Shown: positions 1 through 8,442 of the stretch, in pieces
How positions within the stretch are numbered: the stretch's first letter is position 1
Layout: the number at the start of each line of letters is the position of its first letter
NCBI GenBank assembly: GCA_020853885.1
Contig: JADYXZ010000012.1
Location: forward strand, 1 to 62,223
Reading direction: 5' to 3'
Length of the DNA stretch: 62,223 nucleotides
Source: Bradyrhizobiaceae bacterium
GTDB lineage: Bacteria; Pseudomonadota; Alphaproteobacteria; Rhizobiales; Xanthobacteraceae
Translations under genes and position numbers: made by a program
The notes under the pieces: model-generated
The model's database searches: none
What the model saw: the letters and a program-made list of their open reading frames with translations, nothing else
Told to the model about the DNA's origin: nothing

Positions 1-317
1 AGCTCCTGGCAGGCGGTCGTAATGCCGCCGGGCGGAGCCCCGCAGCTCCCGGTCCCGTGCTTGCGAGGCACGACAGCGGGCGCCGCTCCCGATCCGCACC
101 ACAGGTCGCACCGGTAGCGCCCCTCGTTTGGATCGAGACGGCAACAGTGTAAGGGCGCCGGAAGGGGGTGGGGAAAAGAATTTTTTCTCAGAGCAAAAAT
201 TGCGCACCAACAAACACTTGCTCGGGAATAGCGGGATGACGGATGGGGCGGGATTGACGGGTTTCCGGGATTTGCACTCGGCCGCGCCGCCGGATATGCG
301 AAGCGGGGAGCCGGCCC
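1..317. other. Left-edge stretch without a supported gene
   Basis: Two plus-strand frames run in from the window edge and stop at 115-117 and 150-152. Either could be the last codons of a gene that starts outside the window, but neither tail carries a motif I recognise. The rest (about 150-317) is non-coding leader of the valine-degradation operon. A GGGGAG stretch just before position 318 could serve as its ribosome binding site. No clear promoter, terminator or RNA gene is visible. Confidence 0.4.
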
Positions 318-1457
318 ATGGATTTCGAACTCACCGAAGAACAGCGCGCATTTCGCGAGATGGCGCGGAATTTCGCACGTGACGAGATGGCGCCGCACGC
401 GCGGGAGTGGGACGAGCGGTCGACCTTTCCGGTCGATGCGCTGCGCAAGGCGGCGGCGCTCGGTTTCGGCGGCATCTATGTGCGCGACGACGTGGGCGGC
501 TCGGCGCTCGCGCGGCTCGACGCGGCGATCATCTTCGAGGAACTGGCGCAGGGCTGCACGTCGACGGCCGCCTATATTTCGATCCACAACATGGCGGCAT
601 GGATGATCGACGCGTTCGGCGGCGAGGAACAGCGCAAGCGCTTCCTGCCGAAGCTCTGCACCATGGAGCACTTCGCGAGCTATTGCCTGACGGAGCCTGA
701 CTCGGGCTCGGATGCGGCGAGCCTGAAGACGCGCGCGGTGCGCGACGGCGACAGTTATGTGCTGAACGGCGCCAAAGCGTTCATCTCCGGCGGCGGCGTC
801 TCCGACATCTATGTCTGCATGGTGCGGACGGGAGACAGCGGGCCGCGCGGCATTTCCTGCATCGTCGTGGAAAAGGGGACGCCGGGGCTTTCCTACGGTG
901 CGCAGGAGCAGAAGCTCGGCTGGAAGTCGCAGCCGACGGCGATGGTGATGTTCGAGAATTGCCGGGTGCCGGCGGCGAACCTGATCGGCAAGGAAGGCGA
1001 CGGGTTCAGGATCGCCATGGCGGGGCTTGACGGCGGGCGGCTGAACATCGGTGCCTGCTCGATCGGCGGGGCGCAATTCTGCCTCGACCGCACCATCGAA
1101 TACATGCGCGAGCGCAAGCAGTTCGGATCGCGGCTCGCCGACTTCCAGGCGTTGCGGTTCAAGATCGCCGACTATGCGACGGAACTGGAGGCGGCGCGGC
1201 TTTTGCTATGGCGGGCGGCGGTGGCGGTCGGCGCGAAGGAGCCGGGCGCGACGCGGTTGGCGGCGATGGCGAAGCGGCTCGCGACGGACGTGGGCTTCGA
1301 GGCCGTCAACGGCGCGCTGCAACTGCACGGCGGCTACGGGTATCTGCGCGACCATCCGATCGAGCGCGTGCTGCGCGACGTGCGCGTGCACCAGATCCTC
1401 GAGGGGACGAACGAGATCATGCGGGTGATCGTCAGCCGCGACATGCTGGGGAATTGA
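318..1457 (+). CDS. Acyl-CoA dehydrogenase, probably isobutyryl-CoA dehydrogenase
   Basis: FAD-dependent acyl-CoA dehydrogenase of 379 residues, the usual family length. It likely oxidises isobutyryl-CoA to methacrylyl-CoA in valine breakdown and passes electrons to electron-transfer flavoprotein. The flavin/substrate motif [11 protein letters not shown] and the C-terminal LEGTNEIM block are present; the Glu of LEGT (about residue 362) is the expected catalytic base. The [12 protein letters not shown] segment resembles the mammalian ACAD8 type. It is the first gene of an operon: the next gene starts 2 bp after the stop, and the hydrolase and dehydrogenase downstream are the later steps of the same pathway. 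The isobutyryl specificity is inferred mainly from these neighbours; a short branched-chain or short-chain substrate is the alternative. Confidence 0.88.
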   Translation: MDFELTEEQRAFREMARNFARDEMAPHAREWDERSTFPVDALRKAAALGFGGIYVRDDVGGSALARLDAAIIFEELAQGCTSTAAYISIHNMAAWMIDAFGGEEQRKRFLPKLCTMEHFASYCLTEPDSGSDAASLKTRAVRDGDSYVLNGAKAFISGGGVSDIYVCMVRTGDSGPRGISCIVVEKGTPGLSYGAQEQKLGWKSQPTAMVMFENCRVPAANLIGKEGDGFRIAMAGLDGGRLNIGACSIGGAQFCLDRTIEYMRERKQFGSRLADFQALRFKIADYATELEAARLLLWRAAVAVGAKEPGATRLAAMAKRLATDVGFEAVNGALQLHGGYGYLRDHPIERVLRDVRVHQILEGTNEIMRVIVSRDMLGN

Positions 1458-1459
1458 AC

Positions 1460-2521
1460 TTGACCGAACCCGAAGTCCTGTTCGAGCGGCGGGGTGCCGC
1501 CGGCATCATCACCCTCAACCGGCCGCAGGTGCTGAACGCCTTCACGATCGCGGCGGTGCAGGCGATCCGGCCGAAGCTCAGGGAATGGGCGGCGGACCCG
1601 GCGGTCACGCGGGTCGTCATCCAGGCTGCGGGCGGCAAGGCCTTTGCCGCGGGTGGCGACATCCGCACCGTGGTCGAATGGCTGAAGGCCGGCCGCTTCG
1701 ACGAGGCGATGGAATTCTGGCGCGAGGAGTACCTGCTGAACGTGGAGATCAAGCGCTTCCCGAAGCCCTACATCGCCCTCGTCGAAGGCATCTGCATGGG
1801 CGGCGGCGTCGGGCTCTCCGTGCACGGCTCGCACCGGGTCGCGGGCGACCGCTATCTCTTCGCCATGCCGGAAGTGGCGATCGGATTCTTTCCCGACGTG
1901 GGCGCCACCTATTTTCTGCCGCGGCTGCCGGGCCGCAGCGGGGCCTATCTTGGGCTGACGGCGGCGCGGATCGGGCCGGGCGAGGGGATGGGGCTCGGGC
2001 TTGCCACGCACCGCGTGCCGACCGCGCGCTTTCCCGAGCTCGTCGACGCGCTCGGCCGGAACGAGGACGTGGGCGCGACGCTTCGCGCGTTCAGCATCGA
2101 GCCCGAGGCCGACAAGCTCGCGCCGCGCATGGGCGTCATCGACCGGGCGTTTGCAGGAGCGACGGTCGAGGCCATTCTGGACAACCTCGATCGCGAGGCG
2201 AAGGGGACAGGAGAAGATGCCGAATTCGCCAAGGCGCAGGCAGCGGGCCTGCGGGCGAAATCGCCGACAAGCCTCAAGATCGCCCTGGAGCAGGTGAAGC
2301 AGGGCGCACGCATGGATTTTGCCGAGTGCATGCGCACCGAATACCGCATCGTGCAGCGGATCGTGCGCGGGCACGATTTCATCGAGGGGGTGCGCGCGGC
2401 GGTGCTCGACAAAGACAACGCGCCGCGCTGGAATCCGGCCTCGCTGGCCGACGTGAAGGATGCCGACGTGGCGGCGCACTTCGCGCCGCTTGCGCCCGCA
2501 GCCGAGGAACTGCCGCTGTGA
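1460..2521 (+). CDS. 3-hydroxyisobutyryl-CoA hydrolase (enoyl-CoA hydratase/isomerase superfamily)
   Basis: Crotonase-fold protein of 353 residues that should release 3-hydroxyisobutyrate from its CoA ester in valine catabolism. Family marks are the early LNRPQVLNAF strand, the oxyanion-hole segments AAGGKAFAAGGDIR and EGICMGGGVGLSVHG, and the HIBCH-type signature PEVAIGFFPDVGATYFLPRLPG just after them. The length fits HIBCH rather than the roughly 260-residue hydratases. I chose the TTG at 1460 because it follows the upstream stop by 2 bp, has GGGGAA at a suitable distance, and gives the normal N terminus; a TTG two codons earlier (1454) cannot be excluded. The stop codon overlaps the next start (TGATG), so translation is probably coupled. 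Confidence 0.87.
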   Translation: MTEPEVLFERRGAAGIITLNRPQVLNAFTIAAVQAIRPKLREWAADPAVTRVVIQAAGGKAFAAGGDIRTVVEWLKAGRFDEAMEFWREEYLLNVEIKRFPKPYIALVEGICMGGGVGLSVHGSHRVAGDRYLFAMPEVAIGFFPDVGATYFLPRLPGRSGAYLGLTAARIGPGEGMGLGLATHRVPTARFPELVDALGRNEDVGATLRAFSIEPEADKLAPRMGVIDRAFAGATVEAILDNLDREAKGTGEDAEFAKAQAAGLRAKSPTSLKIALEQVKQGARMDFAECMRTEYRIVQRIVRGHDFIEGVRAAVLDKDNAPRWNPASLADVKDADVAAHFAPLAPAAEELPL

Positions 2522-2970
2522 TGACCTCGATCGATCCTGCCGATCCTTCGGCGCCGCTCGATGCGATCGGACCGCATACGGTCGAGATCGGACCGTGGCG
2601 GCGGCGGCTGATCCTGTATCAGCGCATCGCCGGCGGGTTCATGATCTTCAAGGGTTTGTCGCACTGGATGATGCTGCTCGGATTCGGCGACGGGCCTTCG
2701 TCGCAGTTCGTGCGGGAGGCGCTCGACGTGCAGGCGGCGACGGTGTTCTTCGCGGTGATCGACCTCGTCGCGGGCGTCGCGCTGTGGCTCGGCTCGACCT
2801 GGGGCGCGATGCTGTGGCTGCTCGCCGCCGGCTTGCAGATTTTCGCCGACGTGGCGCTGCTCGAGCTTTCCGGATTCAACGTGCTGCTGACGATCGTCGA
2901 GGTGTTGCTGGTCGCGGGCTATGTCATCATCCGCTTCATGGTGCACACGGAAGCGGAACGGCGGCGATAA
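2521..2970 (+). CDS. Small four-helix membrane protein, DUF6163-like
   Basis: A 149-residue protein. After a polar stretch of about 40 residues come roughly four hydrophobic segments (around residues 38-60, 70-90, 92-110 and 115-140) and a short basic tail (EAERRR). I recognise it as resembling the rhizobial family DUF6163, whose function is unknown. Its ATG overlaps the stop of the hydrolase (TGATG), and the 3-hydroxyisobutyrate dehydrogenase follows 19 bp later, so it is co-transcribed with valine-degradation enzymes. It has no catalytic motif or signal peptide. A role in the membrane linked to branched-chain acid metabolism is only an inference from position. Confidence 0.7.
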   Translation: MTSIDPADPSAPLDAIGPHTVEIGPWRRRLILYQRIAGGFMIFKGLSHWMMLLGFGDGPSSQFVREALDVQAATVFFAVIDLVAGVALWLGSTWGAMLWLLAAGLQIFADVALLELSGFNVLLTIVEVLLVAGYVIIRFMVHTEAERRR

Positions 2971-2989
2971 AAAAGCAGGGGAGGAAGAA

Positions 2990-3877
2990 ATGGCGCGGAT
3001 CGGTTTTGTCGGCCTCGGCAACATGGGCCTGCCGATGGCCCTCAATCTCATCAAGGCGGGGCACGCGGTCGCGGGCTATGACGTGAGCCCGGCCGGGCTG
3101 GAGAAGCTGAAGGCGAGCGGCGGGAGCACGGGCAAGAGCGCCGCCGACCTCGCGGCGAATTCCGAGATCGTCGTCACGATGCTGCCGGCGGGTAAGGACG
3201 TGCGTGCGGTCTATCTCGGCGACGGCGGCATCGTCGCCGCGGCGAAGCCGGGGACGCTCCTGATCGATTCCTCGACCATCGACGTGGAGAGTGCGCGCGC
3301 CGTGGCCGAGGCCGCGGAGAAAAAGGGACTCGAAATGCTCGATGCGCCGGTTTCCGGCGGCGTCGGCGGCGCGCAGGCGGGGACGCTCACGTTCATAGTG
3401 GGCGGACCGGAGGCGGCGTTCGCGAAGGCGCAGCCGGTGCTTGCGGCGATGGGAAAGAACATCGTGCATGCGGGCGGTGCCGGTGCCGGGCAGGCGGCGA
3501 AGATCTGCAACAACATGATCCTCGGCATCTCGATGATCGCCGTCTCCGAAGCCTTCGTGCTTGCGGAAAAACTCGGCCTCGACAAGCAGAAGCTCTTCGA
3601 CATCGCGTCGAAAGCATCCGGGCAATGCTGGTCGCTCACCTCCTATTGCCCGGTGCCGGGACCGGTTCCGGCGTCGCCCGCGAACCGCGACTACCAGGCG
3701 GGTTTCACGGCGGCGATGATGCTGAAGGACCTGCGGCTCGCGCAGGACGCGGCCCGCGCGGCCGGCGTGACGACGCCGCTCGGCGCGGAGGCCGCATCGC
3801 TCTACGGTCTCTATGTGGGACAGGGGGAGGCGGGCCGCGACTTCTCCGGCATCATCCGGTTCCTGCGCGGAATCTGA
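2990..3877 (+). CDS. mmsB: 3-hydroxyisobutyrate dehydrogenase
   Basis: NAD-dependent oxidation of 3-hydroxyisobutyrate to methylmalonate semialdehyde, the valine-pathway step after the hydrolase. The protein has 295 residues, standard for the family. It opens with a Rossmann GLGNMG motif (Gly8, Gly10, Gly13), carries the substrate loop DAPVSGGVGGAQAGTL, and has the catalytic Lys171 in the GAGQAAKICNNM segment. The ATG at 2990 sits behind a good GGGGAGGAAG ribosome site; earlier in-frame codons belong to the end of the preceding gene. It is the last gene of the operon. The methylmalonate-semialdehyde dehydrogenase (mmsA) that would complete the pathway is not in the window. Confidence 0.93.
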   Translation: MARIGFVGLGNMGLPMALNLIKAGHAVAGYDVSPAGLEKLKASGGSTGKSAADLAANSEIVVTMLPAGKDVRAVYLGDGGIVAAAKPGTLLIDSSTIDVESARAVAEAAEKKGLEMLDAPVSGGVGGAQAGTLTFIVGGPEAAFAKAQPVLAAMGKNIVHAGGAGAGQAAKICNNMILGISMIAVSEAFVLAEKLGLDKQKLFDIASKASGQCWSLTSYCPVPGPVPASPANRDYQAGFTAAMMLKDLRLAQDAARAAGVTTPLGAEAASLYGLYVGQGEAGRDFSGIIRFLRGI

Positions 3878-4042
3878 GTTCTTTCGAACCCGACCTTCGC
3901 CGTCAAGAAAGCGTCAATCTTGTTCGGTGAGGAAAGATTTATCGTGCAATTTAAGCCTTCCTTTGTGCGTCTTCGGTAGAGATACGTTTCAAGAGCGGGG
4001 GAAAAATCTCGCCGGGCGAAGACACACAGAGAGAGGCGTGAA

Positions 4043-4555
4043 ATGAAAAATGTCGCGCGCGCGGTGGAGACCGCCGCCCTCCAGGAGCGCTCGCCGGAAT
4101 TGGCGACGTCCTATCTCGAGGCGCTGACGCTCGTCGAGCGCCTGCATCGTCGTCTGCTCGACGTCATCAAGGATGAGTTCGATCGGCGCGGCCGGTCGGA
4201 CATCAACAGCGTGCAGGCGCTCTTGCTGTTCAACATCGGCGATTCAGAACTTACGGCCGGCGAGCTGCGCACGCGCGGCTATTATCTTGGCTCGAACGTC
4301 TCCTACAATCTGAAGAAGCTCGTGGAGATGGGCTACCTGCATCACCAGCGTTCGCGGCTCGACCGCCGCTCGGTGCGCATCAGCCTGACCGAGAAGGGCC
4401 GGGAAGTGCACGAGATCGTCAAGCAGCTCTACGACAAGCACGTTCGCACGCTGGAGCAGGTGGGCGGAATCAATTCCACCGATCTCAACGTGCTGAACAA
4501 GGCGCTGCAGCGGCTCGAGCGTTTCTGGACCGACCAGATCCTCTACCGCCTGTAA
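4043..4555 (+). CDS. ldtR: MarR-family transcriptional regulator, LdtR-like
   Basis: A 170-residue winged-helix regulator. The recognition region is around residues 58-108 (TAGELRTRGYYLGSNVSYNL, then the wing SRLDRRSVRISLTEKG), flanked by dimerisation helices. It resembles LdtR of Liberibacter and rhizobia, a MarR protein reported to control an L,D-transpeptidase gene. That assignment is supported here by an L,D-transpeptidase gene 1.5 kb downstream on the same strand. It has its own 165-bp leader with an AGAGAGG ribosome site. No cysteine is present, so thiol-based sensing is unlikely; small-molecule ligand control is the family norm. The diguanylate cyclase gene begins 78 bp after the stop. 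Confidence 0.82.
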   Translation: MKNVARAVETAALQERSPELATSYLEALTLVERLHRRLLDVIKDEFDRRGRSDINSVQALLLFNIGDSELTAGELRTRGYYLGSNVSYNLKKLVEMGYLHHQRSRLDRRSVRISLTEKGREVHEIVKQLYDKHVRTLEQVGGINSTDLNVLNKALQRLERFWTDQILYRL

Positions 4556-4633
4556 CTTCAAGCCGGCGATCGCCAATACCCGCGCTTGTGGGTAGCGCCA
4601 CGGTTGAAGTGCGTCTTGGGGGAAACAAGAACA

Positions 4634-5989
4634 ATGAAGGGGGATACGCGGCGGAAACCGGCTGAGGCCGCGATTTCGCCGGCTGGAGCGGGCGCCGGCG
4701 CGCCGGCTCCGGCGAAGCAGCGCTGGCCCGGCTGGCAGCTCGGCCGCAAGTCGGCGCAGCGCAATCTCTCGTCGCTATGGCGGGTCGCCAGCCTGCCAAC
4801 CGATCTCTTCTCCTCGCGCGATCACGACGTCCTGCTCGTGCACTATCGCATGCGGTTTCTGTCGGCGCGGCTCGGCGCAGTTCTGATCTTCCTTTCCTTT
4901 GCGACGGTTGCCTGGATTGTCATCGACATCGCGTTGTTCAACGCGAACTGGGACGTCGTCTTGCCGCTGGCCGCGGGCCGCATCGTGACGGCCGCCGCGT
5001 TTCTGGCAATCGCCAGCGCGCAGGCCTGGGGCGCTTCCCGGTATCAGCCGATCGCGGCCCTCGCGCTGACGGTGATCACCGGAATTGCGTTCTTCTTCTT
5101 CGCCCACGCCGTAATCTCTCATGGCGGCGAATACCTGATCGGCAGCCCGGGTCATGCCCAATACATGCTGCTGCCCATTGCGCTCGCGGTCGGCCTGTCG
5201 ATATTTCCGCTGACATTGGTCGAGGCGACGGTGCTTGCATTGCTGCCGTTGCTCGCGTTTCTGCTCGAGACGCTGCTGCTCGATGGCGGGCAAGTCTGGT
5301 TGTATCGGGACATCGCAGCGTTGCTGATCTGCCTGATCATGCTGACCACGGCGAGCAGCGCGATGAGCCAGCTCGTGCTGCTGAAAGGGCTGTTCGGCAA
5401 GTCCACCTTCGATCCGCTGACCAGGGCGATCTCGCGGCTTGCGGGAACGGAGCTCCTGACCATTCTGTTCGAGCATGCACGCCGCGCGGGGGCGCCGCTG
5501 TCGCTCCTCCTGATCGATCTCGACCGGTTCAAGGCCGTCAATGACGGCCATGGCCATGAGGCAGGGGATCAATTGCTGCGCGAGGTCGTCGAGGCGATCC
5601 AGCGGCGCCTGCGGCGCCAGGATGCCGTGATCCGCTGGGGCGGCGAGGAGCTCGTGATCGTCCTGCCCTTTACGAATGCCGCCCAGGCGGTGCAGGTCGC
5701 GGCGGCCATATGCCGTCACGGGTTGGCGTTGCGCCCCGACGGCGTGCCGCAGACGGCGAGCATCGGTTTGGCCGAGCGCATCGGCGATCAGGCTGCCCAT
5801 TGGCGCGACCTGGTGGAGGCCGCCGACGTGCGCATGTACATGGCGAAGGAACTCGGACGCAGCCGGCTGCAAGGGCCGGACATGTCCCTCGAGCTTTCGG
5901 CCAGGGCCCCCGCGGCGCTCGATCAATCCGCAGCGCCCTTCTCGATTTTGGAAGGCGTGGCGCCCGGCATCGTGCCGTCCGAGCGATAA
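4634..5989 (+). CDS. Membrane-bound diguanylate cyclase (GGDEF)
   Basis: Makes c-di-GMP from two GTP at the inner membrane. The 451-residue protein has a polar, Ala/Pro-rich start of about 50 residues, then roughly six hydrophobic segments (about residues 75-255), then a C-terminal GGDEF domain. The active-site motif is GGEEL at residues 336-340, and the allosteric product-binding I-site is intact (Arg327, Asp330, five residues before it). The ATG at 4634 follows a GGGGGAAA stretch; an in-frame upstream extension to 4586 lacks a ribosome site. No PAS, GAF or response-regulator domain is recognised, so the membrane part is probably the sensor. It lies between ldtR and the L,D-transpeptidase gene in the same orientation. 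Confidence 0.9.
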   Translation: MKGDTRRKPAEAAISPAGAGAGAPAPAKQRWPGWQLGRKSAQRNLSSLWRVASLPTDLFSSRDHDVLLVHYRMRFLSARLGAVLIFLSFATVAWIVIDIALFNANWDVVLPLAAGRIVTAAAFLAIASAQAWGASRYQPIAALALTVITGIAFFFFAHAVISHGGEYLIGSPGHAQYMLLPIALAVGLSIFPLTLVEATVLALLPLLAFLLETLLLDGGQVWLYRDIAALLICLIMLTTASSAMSQLVLLKGLFGKSTFDPLTRAISRLAGTELLTILFEHARRAGAPLSLLLIDLDRFKAVNDGHGHEAGDQLLREVVEAIQRRLRRQDAVIRWGGEELVIVLPFTNAAQAVQVAAAICRHGLALRPDGVPQTASIGLAERIGDQAAHWRDLVEAADVRMYMAKELGRSRLQGPDMSLELSARAPAALDQSAAPFSILEGVAPGIVPSER

Positions 5990-6073
5990 GCGGCAGCAAA
6001 ACCGATTGTGACCCCGCGAACATTGGGCGCGGCCACAGTCTCGCCGCGTTGTTCATGAACCAAGCAAGATGCT

Positions 6074-6091
6074 ATGGGCTCGCGAGCCCAT
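6074..6091. promoter_or_regulatory. Perfect 18-bp palindrome over the L,D-transpeptidase start
   Basis: ATGGGCTCGCGAGCCCAT is perfectly self-complementary and contains the first possible start codon (6074) of the L,D-transpeptidase gene. It could be an operator for LdtR or another dimeric regulator, or an RNA hairpin over the start. If it is an operator, the true start may be the in-frame GTG at 6107. Confidence 0.4.
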
Positions 6092-7405
6092 CTGCTTGCA
6101 TTCGCAGTGGGGCATGGGGAGCGGGCATTGGCGGCGGCACCCGACAAAACCGGAATTTCGCGGCGCCAGTTGATGCGGCGATTGGCGGCCGCCGGCGCGG
6201 CCGTGGCGCTGCCCGGCGTTGCGTCGGCGCAGGCGCCGTCGGACCTCTCCCTGCTTGGCTCCGCCGGCGAGTGGGGCCACGGCTTCGATTCGGCCTCGCG
6301 GACGATCGCGATGCCGAGCAACCGGTTTGCGACCCTCACGGCGAGCACCGTGCAGTCGCTCGAGCGGGCGATTCAGGATTACTCGCGGATTCAGCAGCAG
6401 GGCGGCTGGCCGGCCGTGCCCGCAACGGAACGGCTCCGGGTCGGAGTCCAGCACCGCAACGTCGCGGCGTTGCGCCAGCGGCTGATCGCGACCGGCGACC
6501 TCGACCAGGCGGCGGGCGTCTCGGAAATCTTCGACTCGTATGTGGAAGCGGCGGTCAAGCGCTTCCAGGCGCGCAACGGGATCACGCCCGACGGCGTGCT
6601 GCGCGAGGCGACAGTCGCGGCCATGAACGTGCCGGCCGACGTGCGGCTGCGGCAGCTCGAGACCAACGTCGTGCGCGTGCGGGCGATGTCGGGCAATCTT
6701 GGCGACCGCTATGTCGTCGTGAACATTCCTGCCGCGCATCTGGAGACCGTCGAAAAGGGCAATGCGGTATCGCGGCACACCGCGATCGTCGGCAAGACCG
6801 ACCGACCGTCACCGGTGTTGCAGGCAAGAATCGTCGAAGTGAACTTCCATCCGTTCTGGACGGTGCCGGTCAGCATCATCCAGCGGGATCTCATCCCGAA
6901 GATGCAGGCCGAGCCCGACTATCTGACCAAGAACAAGATCCGCATCTACGACAAGCGCGGGCGCGAATTGCAGCCGGAGCAGGTCAACTGGCAGTCGGAC
7001 GAGGCGGTCGATTACATGTTCCGGCAGGACCCGGGCGAGCTCAACTCGATGGGCACGATCCGCGTGAACATGCCGAACCCGCACGCGGTGTACATGCACG
7101 ACACGCCATCCAAGAACCTGTTCGGCGAGGACCAGCGTTTCCATTCGTCGGGTTGCGTGCGCGTGCAGAACATCCGCGACTTCGTGGTGTGGCTGCTCCG
7201 GGATACGCCGAACATGCCGCGCCATCAGGTCGATGCGCTGATCAAGAGCGGCGAGCGGGTGGACGCGAAGCTTGCGCGGCCCGTGCCGGTCTATTGGGTG
7301 TACATCACGGCATGGGCGAACCCGGACGGCGTCGTGCAATTCCGCGACGACGTTTACGGACAGGACGGGCTCGGCATCCGGCCGGTGGCGTCGACGCCGA
7401 TCTGA
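6074..7405 (+). CDS. ldtP: Tat-exported L,D-transpeptidase (YkuD domain)
   Basis: Periplasmic enzyme expected to form 3-3 cross-links in peptidoglycan or attach proteins to it. The N terminus has a twin-arginine signal (SRRQLMRRLAAAG, then a hydrophobic stretch ending in ASAQA). A peptidoglycan-binding-like domain follows (about residues 110-190, with FQARNGITPDGVL), then the YkuD catalytic domain. The signature HSSGCVRV places the nucleophile at Cys361 and the helper His at 357, numbered from the ATG at 6074. Starting at the GTG at 6107 would remove 11 residues and leave the Tat signal intact. The family's LdtR-controlled member is called LdtP. The gene ends 19 bp from the convergent stress-protein gene. 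Confidence 0.88.
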   Translation: MGSRAHLLAFAVGHGERALAAAPDKTGISRRQLMRRLAAAGAAVALPGVASAQAPSDLSLLGSAGEWGHGFDSASRTIAMPSNRFATLTASTVQSLERAIQDYSRIQQQGGWPAVPATERLRVGVQHRNVAALRQRLIATGDLDQAAGVSEIFDSYVEAAVKRFQARNGITPDGVLREATVAAMNVPADVRLRQLETNVVRVRAMSGNLGDRYVVVNIPAAHLETVEKGNAVSRHTAIVGKTDRPSPVLQARIVEVNFHPFWTVPVSIIQRDLIPKMQAEPDYLTKNKIRIYDKRGRELQPEQVNWQSDEAVDYMFRQDPGELNSMGTIRVNMPNPHAVYMHDTPSKNLFGEDQRFHSSGCVRVQNIRDFVVWLLRDTPNMPRHQVDALIKSGERVDAKLARPVPVYWVYITAWANPDGVVQFRDDVYGQDGLGIRPVASTPI

Positions 7406-7424
7406 CCGAGCTAGGCGGCAACGA

Positions 7425-8285
7425 TCAGCCGCGCGGCGGCGGTACGGCCAGGATATCGATACCAAGCCTGTACAATACCTGCTCCGCCACGCTTCCGAGC
7501 AACGCCTTGGCCACGCCGGTGCGGCCGTGCGTGCCGATGACCACAAGCTCCGCCTCGGTTTCTCGGGCCGCCGCCTCGATCACTTCATATGGGTCGCCCT
7601 CTTCGGCCCGGCAGGAAGGGACTCCTCTCTGTGTGCCGGCGGCCGCCAGAAACGATCGCAATTCCGTGCGCAGCTTCGATCGTTCATCCGACACGTATTT
7701 TTCCAAGTCGGCGCGCGGAGCGCCGCCCACATACATCGTGCCCTTCGCGAGGGGGACGAAGGCGTGGACCGCGGCGAGATCGACGCCGTCGAGCAGGCCC
7801 AACTCGTTGCCGATCCTGATTGCATGGGCCGACGCTTCCGACAGGTCGACCGCGGCGAGCACGCGCCGGTAGGGATGCGCCGGCTCCTGGTTCACCATCA
7901 GGACGGGACGGGGACCGGTGCGGATCACCCGCTCGATCGTCGTCCCGATGAAGACATCGCGCAACAATTGCTTGCGATGCGAACCCATGACGATGAGGTC
8001 GGCGGCCGTGGATTCCGCCGTCTGCAGGATACCGTCGAAGGGAGCGGCGGCGACGACGAGGATTTGGCAATCGACGTCTCGCAGTTCGGGCAGGGTCCGA
8101 ATCTGCTCCCTCATGGTCGCTTCGGAGACCGTCTTCTCATGCTCGACTTGAGCCGCGGGCTGGTCGTCGTCGACCACGTGCAGCAGGGTAAGGCCTGCCG
8201 AGAACTGCCGGGCGAGCATCCCGGAACGGCGCAGCGCCCGTTCCGAACGTCTGGAGAAATCGGTCGTAGCAAGAATCCGGCGCAC
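7425..8285 (-). CDS. Universal stress protein with two Usp domains
   Basis: A 286-residue cytoplasmic protein made of two tandem Usp domains (about residues 1-140 and 143-284). Each starts with the usual strand and Asp (RRILATTDFS and RRVLAAVDLS). The second carries the ATP-binding pattern GTHGRTG followed nine residues on by GS. The first has a weaker version (GSHRKQL, then GTT), so one nucleotide site may be degenerate. Family members bind ATP or AMP and act in stress and energy-limitation survival. The gene is divergent from the DUF1538/PII-like operon across a 157-bp intergenic region and may share its control. Confidence 0.9.
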   Translation of the reverse strand: MRRILATTDFSRRSERALRRSGMLARQFSAGLTLLHVVDDDQPAAQVEHEKTVSEATMREQIRTLPELRDVDCQILVVAAAPFDGILQTAESTAADLIVMGSHRKQLLRDVFIGTTIERVIRTGPRPVLMVNQEPAHPYRRVLAAVDLSEASAHAIRIGNELGLLDGVDLAAVHAFVPLAKGTMYVGGAPRADLEKYVSDERSKLRTELRSFLAAAGTQRGVPSCRAEEGDPYEVIEAAARETEAELVVIGTHGRTGVAKALLGSVAEQVLYRLGIDILAVPPPRG

Positions 8286-8442
8286 GAGACCCCCTTAACG
8301 CTGGCTGATTGAATCCGCCCGATGATCGGCTGTCCAGCGCCGGGCCGCAACCACGCGGGCGCGCTTTCTTCCCCAGCGTCGTTTTTCGGCGGCGCGCCTT
8401 TCGTTGACGTGCTCTGCACGGCAAGCCATAGCATTCATCAAT

